Positions 23,910 through 32,610 of a stretch of DNA of 64,000 bases are shown one piece after another; position 1 is the first letter of the stretch, and each line of letters opens with the position of its first letter. The translations under genes and the position numbers were made by a program. Below the pieces are notes generated by a model. That model was not told where the DNA came from. It searched no databases and saw only the letters and a program-made list of their open reading frames with translations. Source of the DNA: Curtobacterium sp. PhB115 (lineage in GTDB: Bacteria > Actinomycetota > Actinomycetes > Actinomycetales > Microbacteriaceae); assembly GCF_003752025.1 (NCBI RefSeq), contig NZ_RJKR01000013.1, forward strand, positions 124,001 to 188,000, read 5' to 3'.

Positions 23910-25568
23910 TCAGCGGCGCATCCGCCGCGCGAGCTTCGCGATGGGGCCGGTGCGGGGCGCGCGCTCGGCCGGGTCGACGACCTCTTCCTGGTAGAACTCG
24001 GCGAGGTCCACCACCAGCGCGCGGCGTTCCGCCCGCAGGTACGCGCGGCGCTCCCGGGTGAAGGCGATCACCGTCGACCAGCACATCAGGATCATCACGA
24101 CGCTGAACGGCAGCGCGGTCGTGATGGCGGCCGTCTTCAGCGCGTTCAGCCCGCCTGCGAGGAGCAGCGCGACCGCGACGAGCGCCGTGACGCAGGCGAA
24201 GAACACCCGGATCCAGTTCTTCGGCTCGATCTGCCCGCCGGTCGCGATCATGCCCATCACGAGCGCCCCCGAGTCCGCCGAGGTCACGAAGAAGACGCCG
24301 ATCAGCACGATCGCGCCGACGACCAGGACCGAGCCGGCGGGCATGCTCCCGAGCAGTTGGAACAGCACCTGCTCGACGTGCACGCCGCCGTCCGCCGCGA
24401 CCAGGTCGCCGGTGCCGTGCAGCTGGGCGTACAGGGCCGTGCCGCCCATGATCGCGAACCAGAGGAAGGTCAGGAGCGCCGGCACGAACAGGACACCGAG
24501 CACGAACTGCCGCACGGTCCGGCCGCGGGAGATCCGGGCGATGAAGATGCCGACGAAGGGCGCCCACGACATCCACCAGCCCCAGTAGAACGTGGTCCAG
24601 GCGCCCTGCCACTCCTGTCCGGCCTTCCCGGCGAACGCACTCGTGTCGAACGCGAGCCCGACGAACCCCTGGACGTACTGCCCGAGCGACTGCACGAACT
24701 CGCCCAGCAGGAACTGCGTCGGACCGAACGCCAGCACGAACAGCAGCAGGGCCGCGGCGAGGAGCAGGTTGATGTTCGACAGGATCTTCATGCCGCGGCC
24801 GACACCGCTCAGCAACGACCCGATCGCGATCACGCTGACGACGACGATCAGTCCGATCTGCAGGCCCCTGGTGTCGTCCGCGATGCCGGTGTACTCGAGC
24901 CCCGAGCCGATCTGCAGGACGCCGAGGCCGAGCGACGTCGCGACGCCGAACAGCGTTCCGATCAGGGCGAGCACGTCGATGAGGTTGCCCCAGCCGCCGG
25001 TCACCCGCTTGCCGAGGAGCGGTTCGAGCGCCCACCGGATCGACACCGGTCGCGAGCGTCGGTGGATCGCGTACGCGAGCGCCAGGCCCACGACGACGTA
25101 GATCGCCCAGGCGTGCAGGCCCCAGTGCAGGAAGGTCTGCGTCATCGCCTGCTGCGCGAGCGCGTCGTCGTCGCCGGTGACCCCGGGCCGCGGGGAGGCG
25201 AAGTGGCTGAGCGGTTCGGCCACCCCGTAGAACACCAGCCCGATGCCCATGCCGGCCGCGAACAGCAGCGACAACCACGACATCGTGGAGAACTCGGGCT
25301 TCTCGTCGTCCTTGCCGAGGACGATGTCGCCGTACCGGCTGAACCCGATCCAGATCGCGAACACCACGAAGCCCGCGGTCACGAGGACGTAGTACCAGCC
25401 GAAGTCGCGGACGATCGCGCCCTGCACCGTGACGAAGGCCCGTTCGGTCGCGTCCGGCGCCGCGAGTGCGACCCCGACGAACGCGAGCACGAGGATCGCC
25501 GCCGGCCAGAACACCCAGCGTTGCACCGGCGGCGGCGTCGCCCTGCCCGGTCCGGTCGTCTCACCCAT
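23910..25568 (-). CDS. BCCT-family betaine/choline/carnitine transporter
   Basis: A 552-residue transporter with about 12 membrane segments. Family signatures are GMGIGLVFYGVAEPLSHF and the tryptophan-rich WGWWMSWAPFVGIFIARISRG. It should import compatible solutes such as glycine betaine with Na+ for osmoprotection. The charged N- and C-termini are short compared with BetP, so the C-terminal osmosensor may be reduced. Specificity cannot be read from the sequence. Confidence 0.9.
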   Translation of the reverse strand: MGETTGPGRATPPPVQRWVFWPAAILVLAFVGVALAAPDATERAFVTVQGAIVRDFGWYYVLVTAGFVVFAIWIGFSRYGDIVLGKDDEKPEFSTMSWLSLLFAAGMGIGLVFYGVAEPLSHFASPRPGVTGDDDALAQQAMTQTFLHWGLHAWAIYVVVGLALAYAIHRRSRPVSIRWALEPLLGKRVTGGWGNLIDVLALIGTLFGVATSLGLGVLQIGSGLEYTGIADDTRGLQIGLIVVVSVIAIGSLLSGVGRGMKILSNINLLLAAALLLFVLAFGPTQFLLGEFVQSLGQYVQGFVGLAFDTSAFAGKAGQEWQGAWTTFYWGWWMSWAPFVGIFIARISRGRTVRQFVLGVLFVPALLTFLWFAIMGGTALYAQLHGTGDLVAADGGVHVEQVLFQLLGSMPAGSVLVVGAIVLIGVFFVTSADSGALVMGMIATGGQIEPKNWIRVFFACVTALVAVALLLAGGLNALKTAAITTALPFSVVMILMCWSTVIAFTRERRAYLRAERRALVVDLAEFYQEEVVDPAERAPRTGPIAKLARRMRR

Positions 25569-25625
25569 GGGTCACTCCGCCCCGGGTCGCGTGCGCGTCC
25601 CTGCCGTGGAGTGTACGAACGCGGA

Positions 25626-25702
25626 CCGTTCTCCGTCCGGTTGTGATGCGTACCGTTCCGTCCGGTTGTGATGCGTACCGTTCCGTCCGGCCGTGATGCG
25701 GA
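25626..25702. repeat. 25-bp tandem repeat in divergent promoter
   Basis: Three near-identical units read about CCGTTCCGTCCGGTTGTGAT plus GCGTA; the first is 27 bp and the third carries two to three changes. It lies between the BCCT transporter and ppc. Confidence 0.7.
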
Positions 25703-25813
25703 CCGGACCCGATCCCTGGTGGTCCGTCCGGACGGTCGTCGTCACCCGTCCCCGCGGGCCGATACGCTGCTCGGAGCCGGGACGAGCCTCCCGGACGACC
25801 CGGAAAGGACTCC

Positions 25814-28471
25814 ATGACGGCGATCGACGGATCTGCGCGCCACGAGCGCGCACGGGACGACGTCAGCGGTGCGGTCGACAGTGACCTGCGCGCCGACGTG
25901 CGGTACCTCGGCAACCTGCTCGGGCGGGTGCTGCGCGAGAACGGCGGCGACGACCTGCTGCGTGACGTCGAGTCGCTGCGCGCGGCCGTCATCGACGCGT
26001 TCGAGGGTGACGACGCCGAAGGAGCTGCCCGGGCGGAGACGATCGTGTCCGGCATGTCGGCGGAGCGTGCCGAAGCCGTCGCCCAGGCGTTCACGACCTA
26101 CTTCCACCTCACCAACCTGGCCGAGGAGCACCACCGTGTGCGTGTCCTGCGGCAGCGCGGCGACGACGGCGGGCTCGCGGGGGACTCCTTCCCGGCGACC
26201 TACGCCGAACTCGTCGCCGAGGTGGGCGAGGCGCAGGCAGCCGAGCGGCTCCGGTCGCTCCGCTTCCACCCGGTGCTCACGGCGCACCCGACCGAGGCCC
26301 GCCGCCGGGCGGTGACCACGGGCGTCCGCCGCATCACCGACCTCATCGACGAGCGCGACCGCTCGAAGAACGCGATGGCCCGCGCCGAGAACGAGCGCCG
26401 CCTGCTCGAGGAGATCACGACGCTCCTCCGCACGTCGCCGCTCCGCACCACGCGCCCGACCCCGCTCGACGAGGTCCGCACGGCGATGAGCGTGTTCGAC
26501 CAGACGCTGTTCGAGATCGTCCCGCAGGTGTACCGCCTGCTCGACGACCGGCTGCAGGGCGACGACGCCGGTCGTGCCCCGGTCACCGCACCGGCCTTCG
26601 TGCGCTTCGGCACCTGGATCGGTGGCGACCGCGACGGCAACCCGCACGTGACCGCGGACGTCACCCGTCAGGCCGCGGAGGTCGCGGCCGAGCACATCCT
26701 GCTCGGTCTCGCCCGTGCCACCACCCGCATCGGCAGCGCGCTGACGCTCGACGCGAGCGAGACCCCGGCCGACGCCGGGCTCACCGCCCTGGTGGCGTCG
26801 CAGGAGTCGCTGGACGCCGGGATCGCCGAGCGCATCGGCGTCCGCGCACCGAACGAGACGCACCGGCGTGCGCTGCTGTTCGTCGCGGCGCGGATCGACG
26901 CCACCCGCCATGGCGACACCCGCCTCGGGTACGCCGACCCCGAGGCGCTGCTCGTCGACCTGCGGACCGTCCAGACCTCGCTCGTCGCGGCCGGGGCACT
27001 CCGTCCGGCGAACGGCGAGCTGCAGAACCTCATCTGGCAGGTCGAGACCTTCGGGTTCCACCTCGCCGAGCTCGAGGTCCGCCAGCACTCGCAGGTGCAC
27101 CGCACCGCCCTCGCCGAGATCCGTGCAGGCGGTGCTCTGAGCGAGACGACCGAAGAGGTCCTGTCGGTCTTCCGCACGATCGCCGAGCTGCAGTCGCGGT
27201 ACGGCGTCCGTGCCGCGAGCCGGTACATCGTCTCGTTCACGCAGTCCGCCGCGGACCTCGCGAACGTGCACGAGCTCGCCGTGGCCGCCCTCGGGTCGCC
27301 GGAGGCCGCGCCGGTCCTCGACGTCATCCCGCTGTTCGAGACCTTCGCCGACCTGCACGCCAGCGTCGAGATCCTCGACGAGGCCGTCCGCACCGAGACG
27401 TTCCAGCGTCGCCTCGCCGCGACCGGTCGCCGCCTCGAGGTCATGCTCGGCTACTCGGACTCCTCGAAGGACGTCGGCCCCGTCTCGGCCAACCTCGCGC
27501 TGTACGACGCACAGGCCCGCATCGCTGACTGGGCGCGGGACAACGACGTCGAGCTCACGCTGTTCCACGGTCGTGGTGGCTCGCTCGGCCGCGGCGGGGG
27601 ACCGGCCAACGAGGCCGTCCTCGCGCAGCCGCCGGGGTCCATCGACGGCCGGCTGAAGCTCACCGAGCAGGGCGAGGTCATCTTCGCCCAGTACGGCGAC
27701 CAGGACATCGCGGCACGGCACCTCGAGCAGATGGCCTCGGCGACGCTGTTCGCCTCGTCGCCGTCGAACGAGGCCCGCACGGCAGCAGCCGCCGCCCGGT
27801 TCGCCGAGCTCGCGCAGCAGCTCGACGACGTCTCCCGCGACGCGTTCTACGACCTCGTCAAGGCCGACGGCTTCGCGCCGTGGTTCGCGCGCGTCACCCC
27901 GATGGAGGAGATCGGTCTCCTGCCGCTCGGTTCTCGTCCGGCCCGCCGTGGCCTGTCCGTCGAGTCGCTGGAGGACCTCCGGGCGATCCCGTGGGTGTTC
28001 TCGTGGACGCAGGCGCGCATCAACCTGGCCGGTTGGTACGGCCTGGGCTCCGCGCTCGAGGCCGTCGGCGACCTCGACGTCCTCCGTGCCGCGTACGCCG
28101 ACTGGCCGCTGTTCAGCGCGATGATCAAGAACGTCGAGATGTCGCTCGCGAAGACCGACGAGCACATCGCCCGCCGGTACCTCGAGCTGGCCGACCGTGA
28201 CGACCTCGCTGCGAAGGTGCTCGACGAGATGGTGCGCACCCGCGACTGGGTGCTCCGCGTCTCCGGGGGCACCGACGTGCTCGAGGACCGTCCGGTGCTC
28301 GCCCGCGCCGTGCGCCTCCGCAGCCCCTACGTCGATGCGCTGTCGCACCTGCAGCTCCGCGCGCTCCGGGCGATCCGGAACTCCGGCAGCACCGACCCGA
28401 CGGACGGCGACCACCGTCTGCTGCTCCTGACCGTGAACGGGATCGCCGCCGGCCTGCAGAACACGGGCTGA
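25814..28471 (+). CDS. ppc: Phosphoenolpyruvate carboxylase
   Basis: An 885-residue enzyme, normal length. Signatures: HPVLTAHPTEARRRAV with the catalytic His, GGDRDGNPHVT, FTQSAADLANVH, GYSDSSKDVG and the glycine loop FHGRGGSLGRGGGP. The C-terminus ends ...NTG, as usual. It makes oxaloacetate from PEP and bicarbonate, refilling the TCA cycle. GGAAAGGA lies upstream of the ATG. It is a single gene followed by a strong terminator. Confidence 0.97.
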   Translation: MTAIDGSARHERARDDVSGAVDSDLRADVRYLGNLLGRVLRENGGDDLLRDVESLRAAVIDAFEGDDAEGAARAETIVSGMSAERAEAVAQAFTTYFHLTNLAEEHHRVRVLRQRGDDGGLAGDSFPATYAELVAEVGEAQAAERLRSLRFHPVLTAHPTEARRRAVTTGVRRITDLIDERDRSKNAMARAENERRLLEEITTLLRTSPLRTTRPTPLDEVRTAMSVFDQTLFEIVPQVYRLLDDRLQGDDAGRAPVTAPAFVRFGTWIGGDRDGNPHVTADVTRQAAEVAAEHILLGLARATTRIGSALTLDASETPADAGLTALVASQESLDAGIAERIGVRAPNETHRRALLFVAARIDATRHGDTRLGYADPEALLVDLRTVQTSLVAAGALRPANGELQNLIWQVETFGFHLAELEVRQHSQVHRTALAEIRAGGALSETTEEVLSVFRTIAELQSRYGVRAASRYIVSFTQSAADLANVHELAVAALGSPEAAPVLDVIPLFETFADLHASVEILDEAVRTETFQRRLAATGRRLEVMLGYSDSSKDVGPVSANLALYDAQARIADWARDNDVELTLFHGRGGSLGRGGGPANEAVLAQPPGSIDGRLKLTEQGEVIFAQYGDQDIAARHLEQMASATLFASSPSNEARTAAAAARFAELAQQLDDVSRDAFYDLVKADGFAPWFARVTPMEEIGLLPLGSRPARRGLSVESLEDLRAIPWVFSWTQARINLAGWYGLGSALEAVGDLDVLRAAYADWPLFSAMIKNVEMSLAKTDEHIARRYLELADRDDLAAKVLDEMVRTRDWVLRVSGGTDVLEDRPVLARAVRLRSPYVDALSHLQLRALRAIRNSGSTDPTDGDHRLLLLTVNGIAAGLQNTG

Positions 28472-28485
28472 CGCCCCCACCCCAC

Positions 28486-28527
28486 GGACAGGAGGCCCGG
28501 TGCCAGCTGGCACCGGGCCTCCTGTCC
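28486..28527. terminator. Terminator hairpin after ppc
   Basis: A perfect 20-bp stem (GGACAGGAGGCCCGGTGCCA and its complement) with a two-base centre, 15 bp after the ppc stop. No T-run follows, as is usual in high-GC actinobacteria. Its core GGAGGCCCGGTGC recurs in other terminators in the window. Confidence 0.8.
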
Positions 28528-28679
28528 GTCTCCGCGCACGTCCCGAGCCGCGCCCCCGTGCGGCCACGAAGCGTCGGCTGCGCGGTCGCCGCGCGACGGT
28601 TCCTGACCACTCGGCGGACGTGAGCGGGGTGTCGTGACCGCCTCGGTTCCTCTGTCGAATCGATTCGGGGGCGCGTAGC

Positions 28680-29888
28680 GTGTCCGGGGTGACGACGGAG
28701 CGCATGCGGGACACGACGACGACCACCCTTCCGCCGATCGTGCCGCTCGCGCTCATCGTCGGGGTGTCACCCTTCGCGACCGACATGTACATCCCCGCCC
28801 TGCCGGCCATCGCGCGCGACCTCGGCACCACGCCCGGAGCAGTGCAGCTGTCACTCACGGCGTTCCTCGTGGCGTTCGCCGTCGGGCAGCTCCTGGTCGG
28901 GCCGGTCAGCGACGGGATCGGGCGGCGTCCGATGCTCGTCGTCGGTACCGCGCTGTTCGCCGTCGCCTCGGTCGGCTGTGCGCTCGCGCCGGACGTCGTG
29001 ACGCTCGTCGTCGCCCGGGTGGTGCAGGGCCTCGCCGGTGCCGCGGGGGCGGTGGCCGGTCGGGCCATGGTCTCCGACGTGTCGAGCGGGACGCGGATGG
29101 CGAAGGTGTTCGGCACGTTGGCCGCGATCAACGCCATCGGCCCCGTCGTGGCACCGCTCGCCGGGGGAGCGGTCCTGACGTTCGGGACGTGGCGGATCAT
29201 GTTCGTGGTGCTCGCCGTGCTGGGAGCGGTGTTCTTCGCGCTCGTGCTCCTGCGGTTCCGCGAGACCCTGCCACCCGAGCGTCGCGGCGGGGTCGGCTTC
29301 GCCGCGAACCGGCAGCGGATCCGCGAGCTGCTCGCGATCCCACGGTTTCGCGCGTACGTCCTCAGCGGTGTGCTGTCCACGGTCGGGTTCTTCGCCTACA
29401 TCGCCACGAGTTCGTTCGTGTTCCAGACGCAGTTCGGGTTCTCGGAGGGGCTGTACACACTCGTCTTCGCCACGAACGCGTCGATGATGATCGTGACGAC
29501 GCTCGTCTTCGGGCGGCTCGTCGGCCGGTTCTCCGAGGACGCCCTGCTCACCTTCGGACTGCTGGTCGGGACGACCGGGGCCACCGCGGTGCTCGTGTCG
29601 GCGCTGCTCGGGCTCGGAGCGGTGCCGGTGTGGTGCTCGCTCGCGGTGGTGACGGGCGCGTGGGGCTTCGTGCTGCCCGCGGCGATGACGCGGACGCAGC
29701 ACGTCGGCGCGGCACACCCGGGGACGGCCGCGGCGCTCCAGGGTGGCCTGACGTTCGGGATCGGGGGACTCGGCACGCCGCTCGCGGGGGCCCTCGGTGG
29801 GACGGCCCTGGCGATGGGCGGGGTGATGGCCGCCCTCATGGCCGCCGCGGTCGTCGTGCAGGTGGTCGCGACCCGGCGCAGCCGCTGA
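28680..29888 (+). CDS. Bcr/CflA-type MFS drug efflux transporter
   Basis: A 402-residue, 12-helix MFS protein. ATDMYIPALPAIARDL in helix 1 and GPVSDGIGRRPMLVVG between helices 2 and 3 are typical of the Bcr/CflA (DHA1) group. It likely exports drugs by proton antiport. It starts with GTG; another in-frame GTG follows three codons on. No adjacent regulator. Confidence 0.88.
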   Translation: MSGVTTERMRDTTTTTLPPIVPLALIVGVSPFATDMYIPALPAIARDLGTTPGAVQLSLTAFLVAFAVGQLLVGPVSDGIGRRPMLVVGTALFAVASVGCALAPDVVTLVVARVVQGLAGAAGAVAGRAMVSDVSSGTRMAKVFGTLAAINAIGPVVAPLAGGAVLTFGTWRIMFVVLAVLGAVFFALVLLRFRETLPPERRGGVGFAANRQRIRELLAIPRFRAYVLSGVLSTVGFFAYIATSSFVFQTQFGFSEGLYTLVFATNASMMIVTTLVFGRLVGRFSEDALLTFGLLVGTTGATAVLVSALLGLGAVPVWCSLAVVTGAWGFVLPAAMTRTQHVGAAHPGTAAALQGGLTFGIGGLGTPLAGALGGTALAMGGVMAALMAAAVVVQVVATRRSR

Positions 29889-30021
29889 CGGCCAGCACGC
29901 GAGCCGACGGCGCTGCTGACGTGCCCGCGTGCGAGCCGACGGCGCTGCTGTCGGGACCTGTCGGCGTGGAGCCGGTAGGTTGCTGGTTGCACGTCGCACC
30001 GACCTGAGGAGGCCACCCGGC

Positions 30022-30360
30022 ATGGACATCGTCGTACACGAGGCGCAGACCGACACCGCCGTCCTGGAGTGCAGTGGACGCCTGAACATGGTGTCGGCCC
30101 CGACCTTCCGAGAGACGGTCGCCCAGATCGTCGACAAGGGACGTTCCCGCGTCGTCGTCGAGCTCTCCGGGGTCGAGTTCATGGACTCCTCCGGTCTCGG
30201 CGCCCTGGTCGGCAGCCTCAAGACCGCGCGGCAGGCCGGCGGGGACCTCCGGATCGCCGCCCCCTCTGAGCAGGTGCAGATGGTGCTCAAGCTCTCCAAC
30301 ATCGACAAGATCCTCCGCACGTACCCTGACGGGGACGCTGCGGTGACCGACTGGTCATGA
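30022..30360 (+). CDS. Anti-anti-sigma factor (STAS, RsbV/SpoIIAA-like)
   Basis: A 112-residue STAS protein. The phosphorylation site is FMDSSGLGALVG, with Ser56 or Ser57. When unphosphorylated it should bind the anti-sigma kinase. AGGAGG lies upstream of the ATG. Its stop overlaps the kinase gene (ATGA). No sigma factor gene is adjacent. Confidence 0.9.
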   Translation: MDIVVHEAQTDTAVLECSGRLNMVSAPTFRETVAQIVDKGRSRVVVELSGVEFMDSSGLGALVGSLKTARQAGGDLRIAAPSEQVQMVLKLSNIDKILRTYPDGDAAVTDWS

Positions 30361-30770
30361 CGGTCTCCTCGGGCGAGCACCTGCTCGCGCTGGCGTGCCC
30401 GCCGGACGACGTGTCCGCGGTGCACGAGTTCCTGGCCGGGGTGTGGCAGGACGAGCCGTCGGTGTCCGTCGAGGACCGGATGGCGCTGGAACTGGCGCTG
30501 GTCGAGTTGACCTCCAACGTGATCGAACACGGAGGTGGCGCCGGCGGGGTCTCCTGCGAGCTCCGGCTCGAGGTCGGCGCGGACCGGTTCTCGGCCCTGC
30601 TGTCCGACGACGGAACGGCCGCGGCGGTCGACACCGATGCCGCTCGTCTGCCGGAGGACCTCGCCGAGAGCGGTCGCGGGCTCGCCCTGGTCAAGATGGT
30701 GGTCGACGACCTGCACTACGAGCGCGTCGCCGACCGCAACCGGTGGACGGTGCGGCGCACCCGCCACTGA
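30357..30770 (+). CDS. Anti-sigma factor serine kinase (RsbW/SpoIIAB-like)
   Basis: A 137-residue GHKL-type ATPase. The N-box is LALVELTSNVIEHGGG and the G-box SGRGLALVKMVVDDL. It should phosphorylate the STAS partner and bind a sigma factor. The target sigma is not encoded nearby, so this may be a partner-switch module acting in trans on stress or general sigma factors (inference). Confidence 0.88.
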   Translation: MTVSSGEHLLALACPPDDVSAVHEFLAGVWQDEPSVSVEDRMALELALVELTSNVIEHGGGAGGVSCELRLEVGADRFSALLSDDGTAAAVDTDAARLPEDLAESGRGLALVKMVVDDLHYERVADRNRWTVRRTRH

Positions 30771-30878
30771 GCCCCGCACGGCCGTCCATCATCCTCCTCG
30801 CGCAGTCCACGGGCCGTTATCCGCAAGGTGCCGAGCGGGATTGCGGGACTTGCTGAGCACCGTGTCACGATTCGCGCG

Positions 30879-31838
30879 ATGACAATCGAGACCGATCCCC
30901 GGATCAGCTTCGAGACGTCGGGGGCCGATCTCGAGGCTGCCGTGCAGATGTACGAGGACGCATACGAGGGCAGCGGCTTCTCGGCGTCCCGCACGGAGCG
31001 TTCCTTCGCCTACCGTTTCCGGGTGGTGGGCGACGACACCATGTCGTTCCGCTCCACACGGTTCGACGCGCGCATGCAGGGCGAGCTCGACGTGCGCGAC
31101 GAGTACGTCGTGATGTGGAGCACCGAGGGCGGCGGCCGCGTCGACATCGGACGCCAGGAGGTCGACTTCGTGCCCGGGCGGCCGATGATGTTCCCCACCG
31201 GGCGCCCGTTCCGCTTCGACCTGCAGGACATCCGTCAGAGCCTGGTGCAGTTCGAGCGCACCTACCTCGAGGGTGTGGCAGCCGAGGTGCACGGCGCCCA
31301 GGCCGGTCCGCTCGTCTTCGACCACACGAGCGCCCCGCGCCCCGAGGACCTGCGTCGCTGGAACCAGCAGGTGCAGGACGCGGCGGCGACGGTGCTCGGC
31401 GCCACGCAGGTCAGCGCCCTGGCCCTGGCCGAGACGTCCAGGCGGACGGCGCGATCGCTCCTCCGCACCTTCCCGCACAAGCTCGTCGCACCGGACGTGC
31501 CACTGCCGCAGGGCGCCACCGGCCGGGTGCGCGCAGCGGTCGAGTACATGCACGCCTTCGCCCACACGCCGGTGACCACGACCGACGTCGCCGAGCAGGT
31601 CGGGCTCAGCGTCCGCGGCCTGCAGCAGGCGTTCCAGCGGCAGGTCGGGACCGCGCCGAACGCGATGCTCCGTGGGATCCGGCTCGACCGTGTCCGCGAC
31701 GAACTCCGGCGTGCCGCACCCGGGGACCTCACGGTGGCGAGCGTCGCGATGCGGTGGGGTTTCGCGCACCTGGGGCGGTTCTCGGCGGCGTACGCGGCAC
31801 GGTTCGGCGAGTACCCGCGCGACACCCTGCAGGCCTGA
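30879..31838 (+). CDS. AraC-family transcriptional regulator
   Basis: A 319-residue regulator. An N-terminal AraC-binding-like domain (about 1-190, including VPGRPMMFPTGRPFRF) precedes two HTH motifs at about 225-315 (TTDVAEQVGLSVRGLQQAFQ and VASVAMRWGFAHLGRFSAAY). The final FGEYPRDTLQ is typical. It probably binds a small ligand. An in-frame ATG 17 codons upstream is possible; neither has a good binding site. Confidence 0.88.
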   Translation: MTIETDPRISFETSGADLEAAVQMYEDAYEGSGFSASRTERSFAYRFRVVGDDTMSFRSTRFDARMQGELDVRDEYVVMWSTEGGGRVDIGRQEVDFVPGRPMMFPTGRPFRFDLQDIRQSLVQFERTYLEGVAAEVHGAQAGPLVFDHTSAPRPEDLRRWNQQVQDAAATVLGATQVSALALAETSRRTARSLLRTFPHKLVAPDVPLPQGATGRVRAAVEYMHAFAHTPVTTTDVAEQVGLSVRGLQQAFQRQVGTAPNAMLRGIRLDRVRDELRRAAPGDLTVASVAMRWGFAHLGRFSAAYAARFGEYPRDTLQA

Positions 31839-31868
31839 GCCGCCCGACCCGCCCGGTACGCTTCCCGG

Positions 31869-32507
31869 GTGAGCAGACCTCGACCGTGGGTGATCGTGCC
31901 CGGGATCTGGAACTCCGATCAGGAGCACTGGCAGTCCGTCTGGGAGCGGGAGCGCGGTGACGCGGCCGTCCGCATCGAACCTGCGTCGTGGGCGGAGCCG
32001 GACCCGGCCGACTGGCGGGATGCGATCACCCGTGCCGTCGCCGCGTGCCCCGCACCACCCGTCCTGGTCGCCCACAGCCTGGGCGTCCTCGCCGTGGCCG
32101 ACTGGCTGGCGGCCGGAGCGGCCCACGCGACCCGAGCGGCCCACGCGGCCGGAGCGGCCCACGCGACCGGAGCGGCCGGCACCGACGGAACGAACCGGAC
32201 CACGAGACCTGCCGTCGCCGGCGCCTTCCTCGTCGCCCCGCCGGACCCCGACGCGCCGGGCTTCCCCCGCGCAGCCTCCGGGTTCGCCGCACCGCGTCCG
32301 CTCCCCGCCGGAGGCCGCGTCCCGACCCGCCTCGTCGTGAGCGACGACGACCCGTACTGCACCCCGGAACGCGCGATCGCGTTCGCCGAGGCGATCGGGG
32401 CGACGACCCTCCGGGTGGGTGCGCTCGGGCACGTCAACGTCGCCAGCGGCATCGGTTCGTGGCCGACGGGCCGATCACTCCTCGACGACTTCGAGGCCAC
32501 GTTGTAG
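31869..32507 (+). CDS. RBBP9/YdeN-like alpha/beta hydrolase
   Basis: A 212-residue serine hydrolase. Residues WVIVPGIWNSDQEHWQSVWE start the fold; AHSLG is the nucleophile elbow; VVSDDDPYC holds the likely Asp, and GHVNVASGIGSWP the His. An alanine-histidine-rich insert near 83-102 (AAHATRAAHAAGAAHATGAA) comes from a 15-bp tandem repeat and is probably a surface loop. GTG start. Substrate unknown. Confidence 0.82.
   Translation: MSRPRPWVIVPGIWNSDQEHWQSVWERERGDAAVRIEPASWAEPDPADWRDAITRAVAACPAPPVLVAHSLGVLAVADWLAAGAAHATRAAHAAGAAHATGAAGTDGTNRTTRPAVAGAFLVAPPDPDAPGFPRAASGFAAPRPLPAGGRVPTRLVVSDDDPYCTPERAIAFAEAIGATTLRVGALGHVNVASGIGSWPTGRSLLDDFEATL
32117..32176 (+). repeat. 15-bp tandem repeat inside hydrolase gene
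   Basis: About four imperfect copies of a unit near GGAGCGGCCCACGCG encode AAHA-(T/A)-(R/G) repeats. Copy-number change would keep the reading frame and alter only the loop length. Confidence 0.6.
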
Positions 32508-32610
32508 ACGGGCGACACGCCGTTCACGTTCGACGCGATATGGCAGGCAACGCAGCGACACACCGCCGATGTCCCCGGATTTCCGCTCCGCGATATTTAT
32601 CCTTCGACAC

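Noticed and set aside
25742..29380. A 1,200-codon open frame antisense to ppc
   Set aside because: It is a high-GC shadow of ppc and its neighbour; composition is Arg/Ala/Gly/Glu-rich with no domain.
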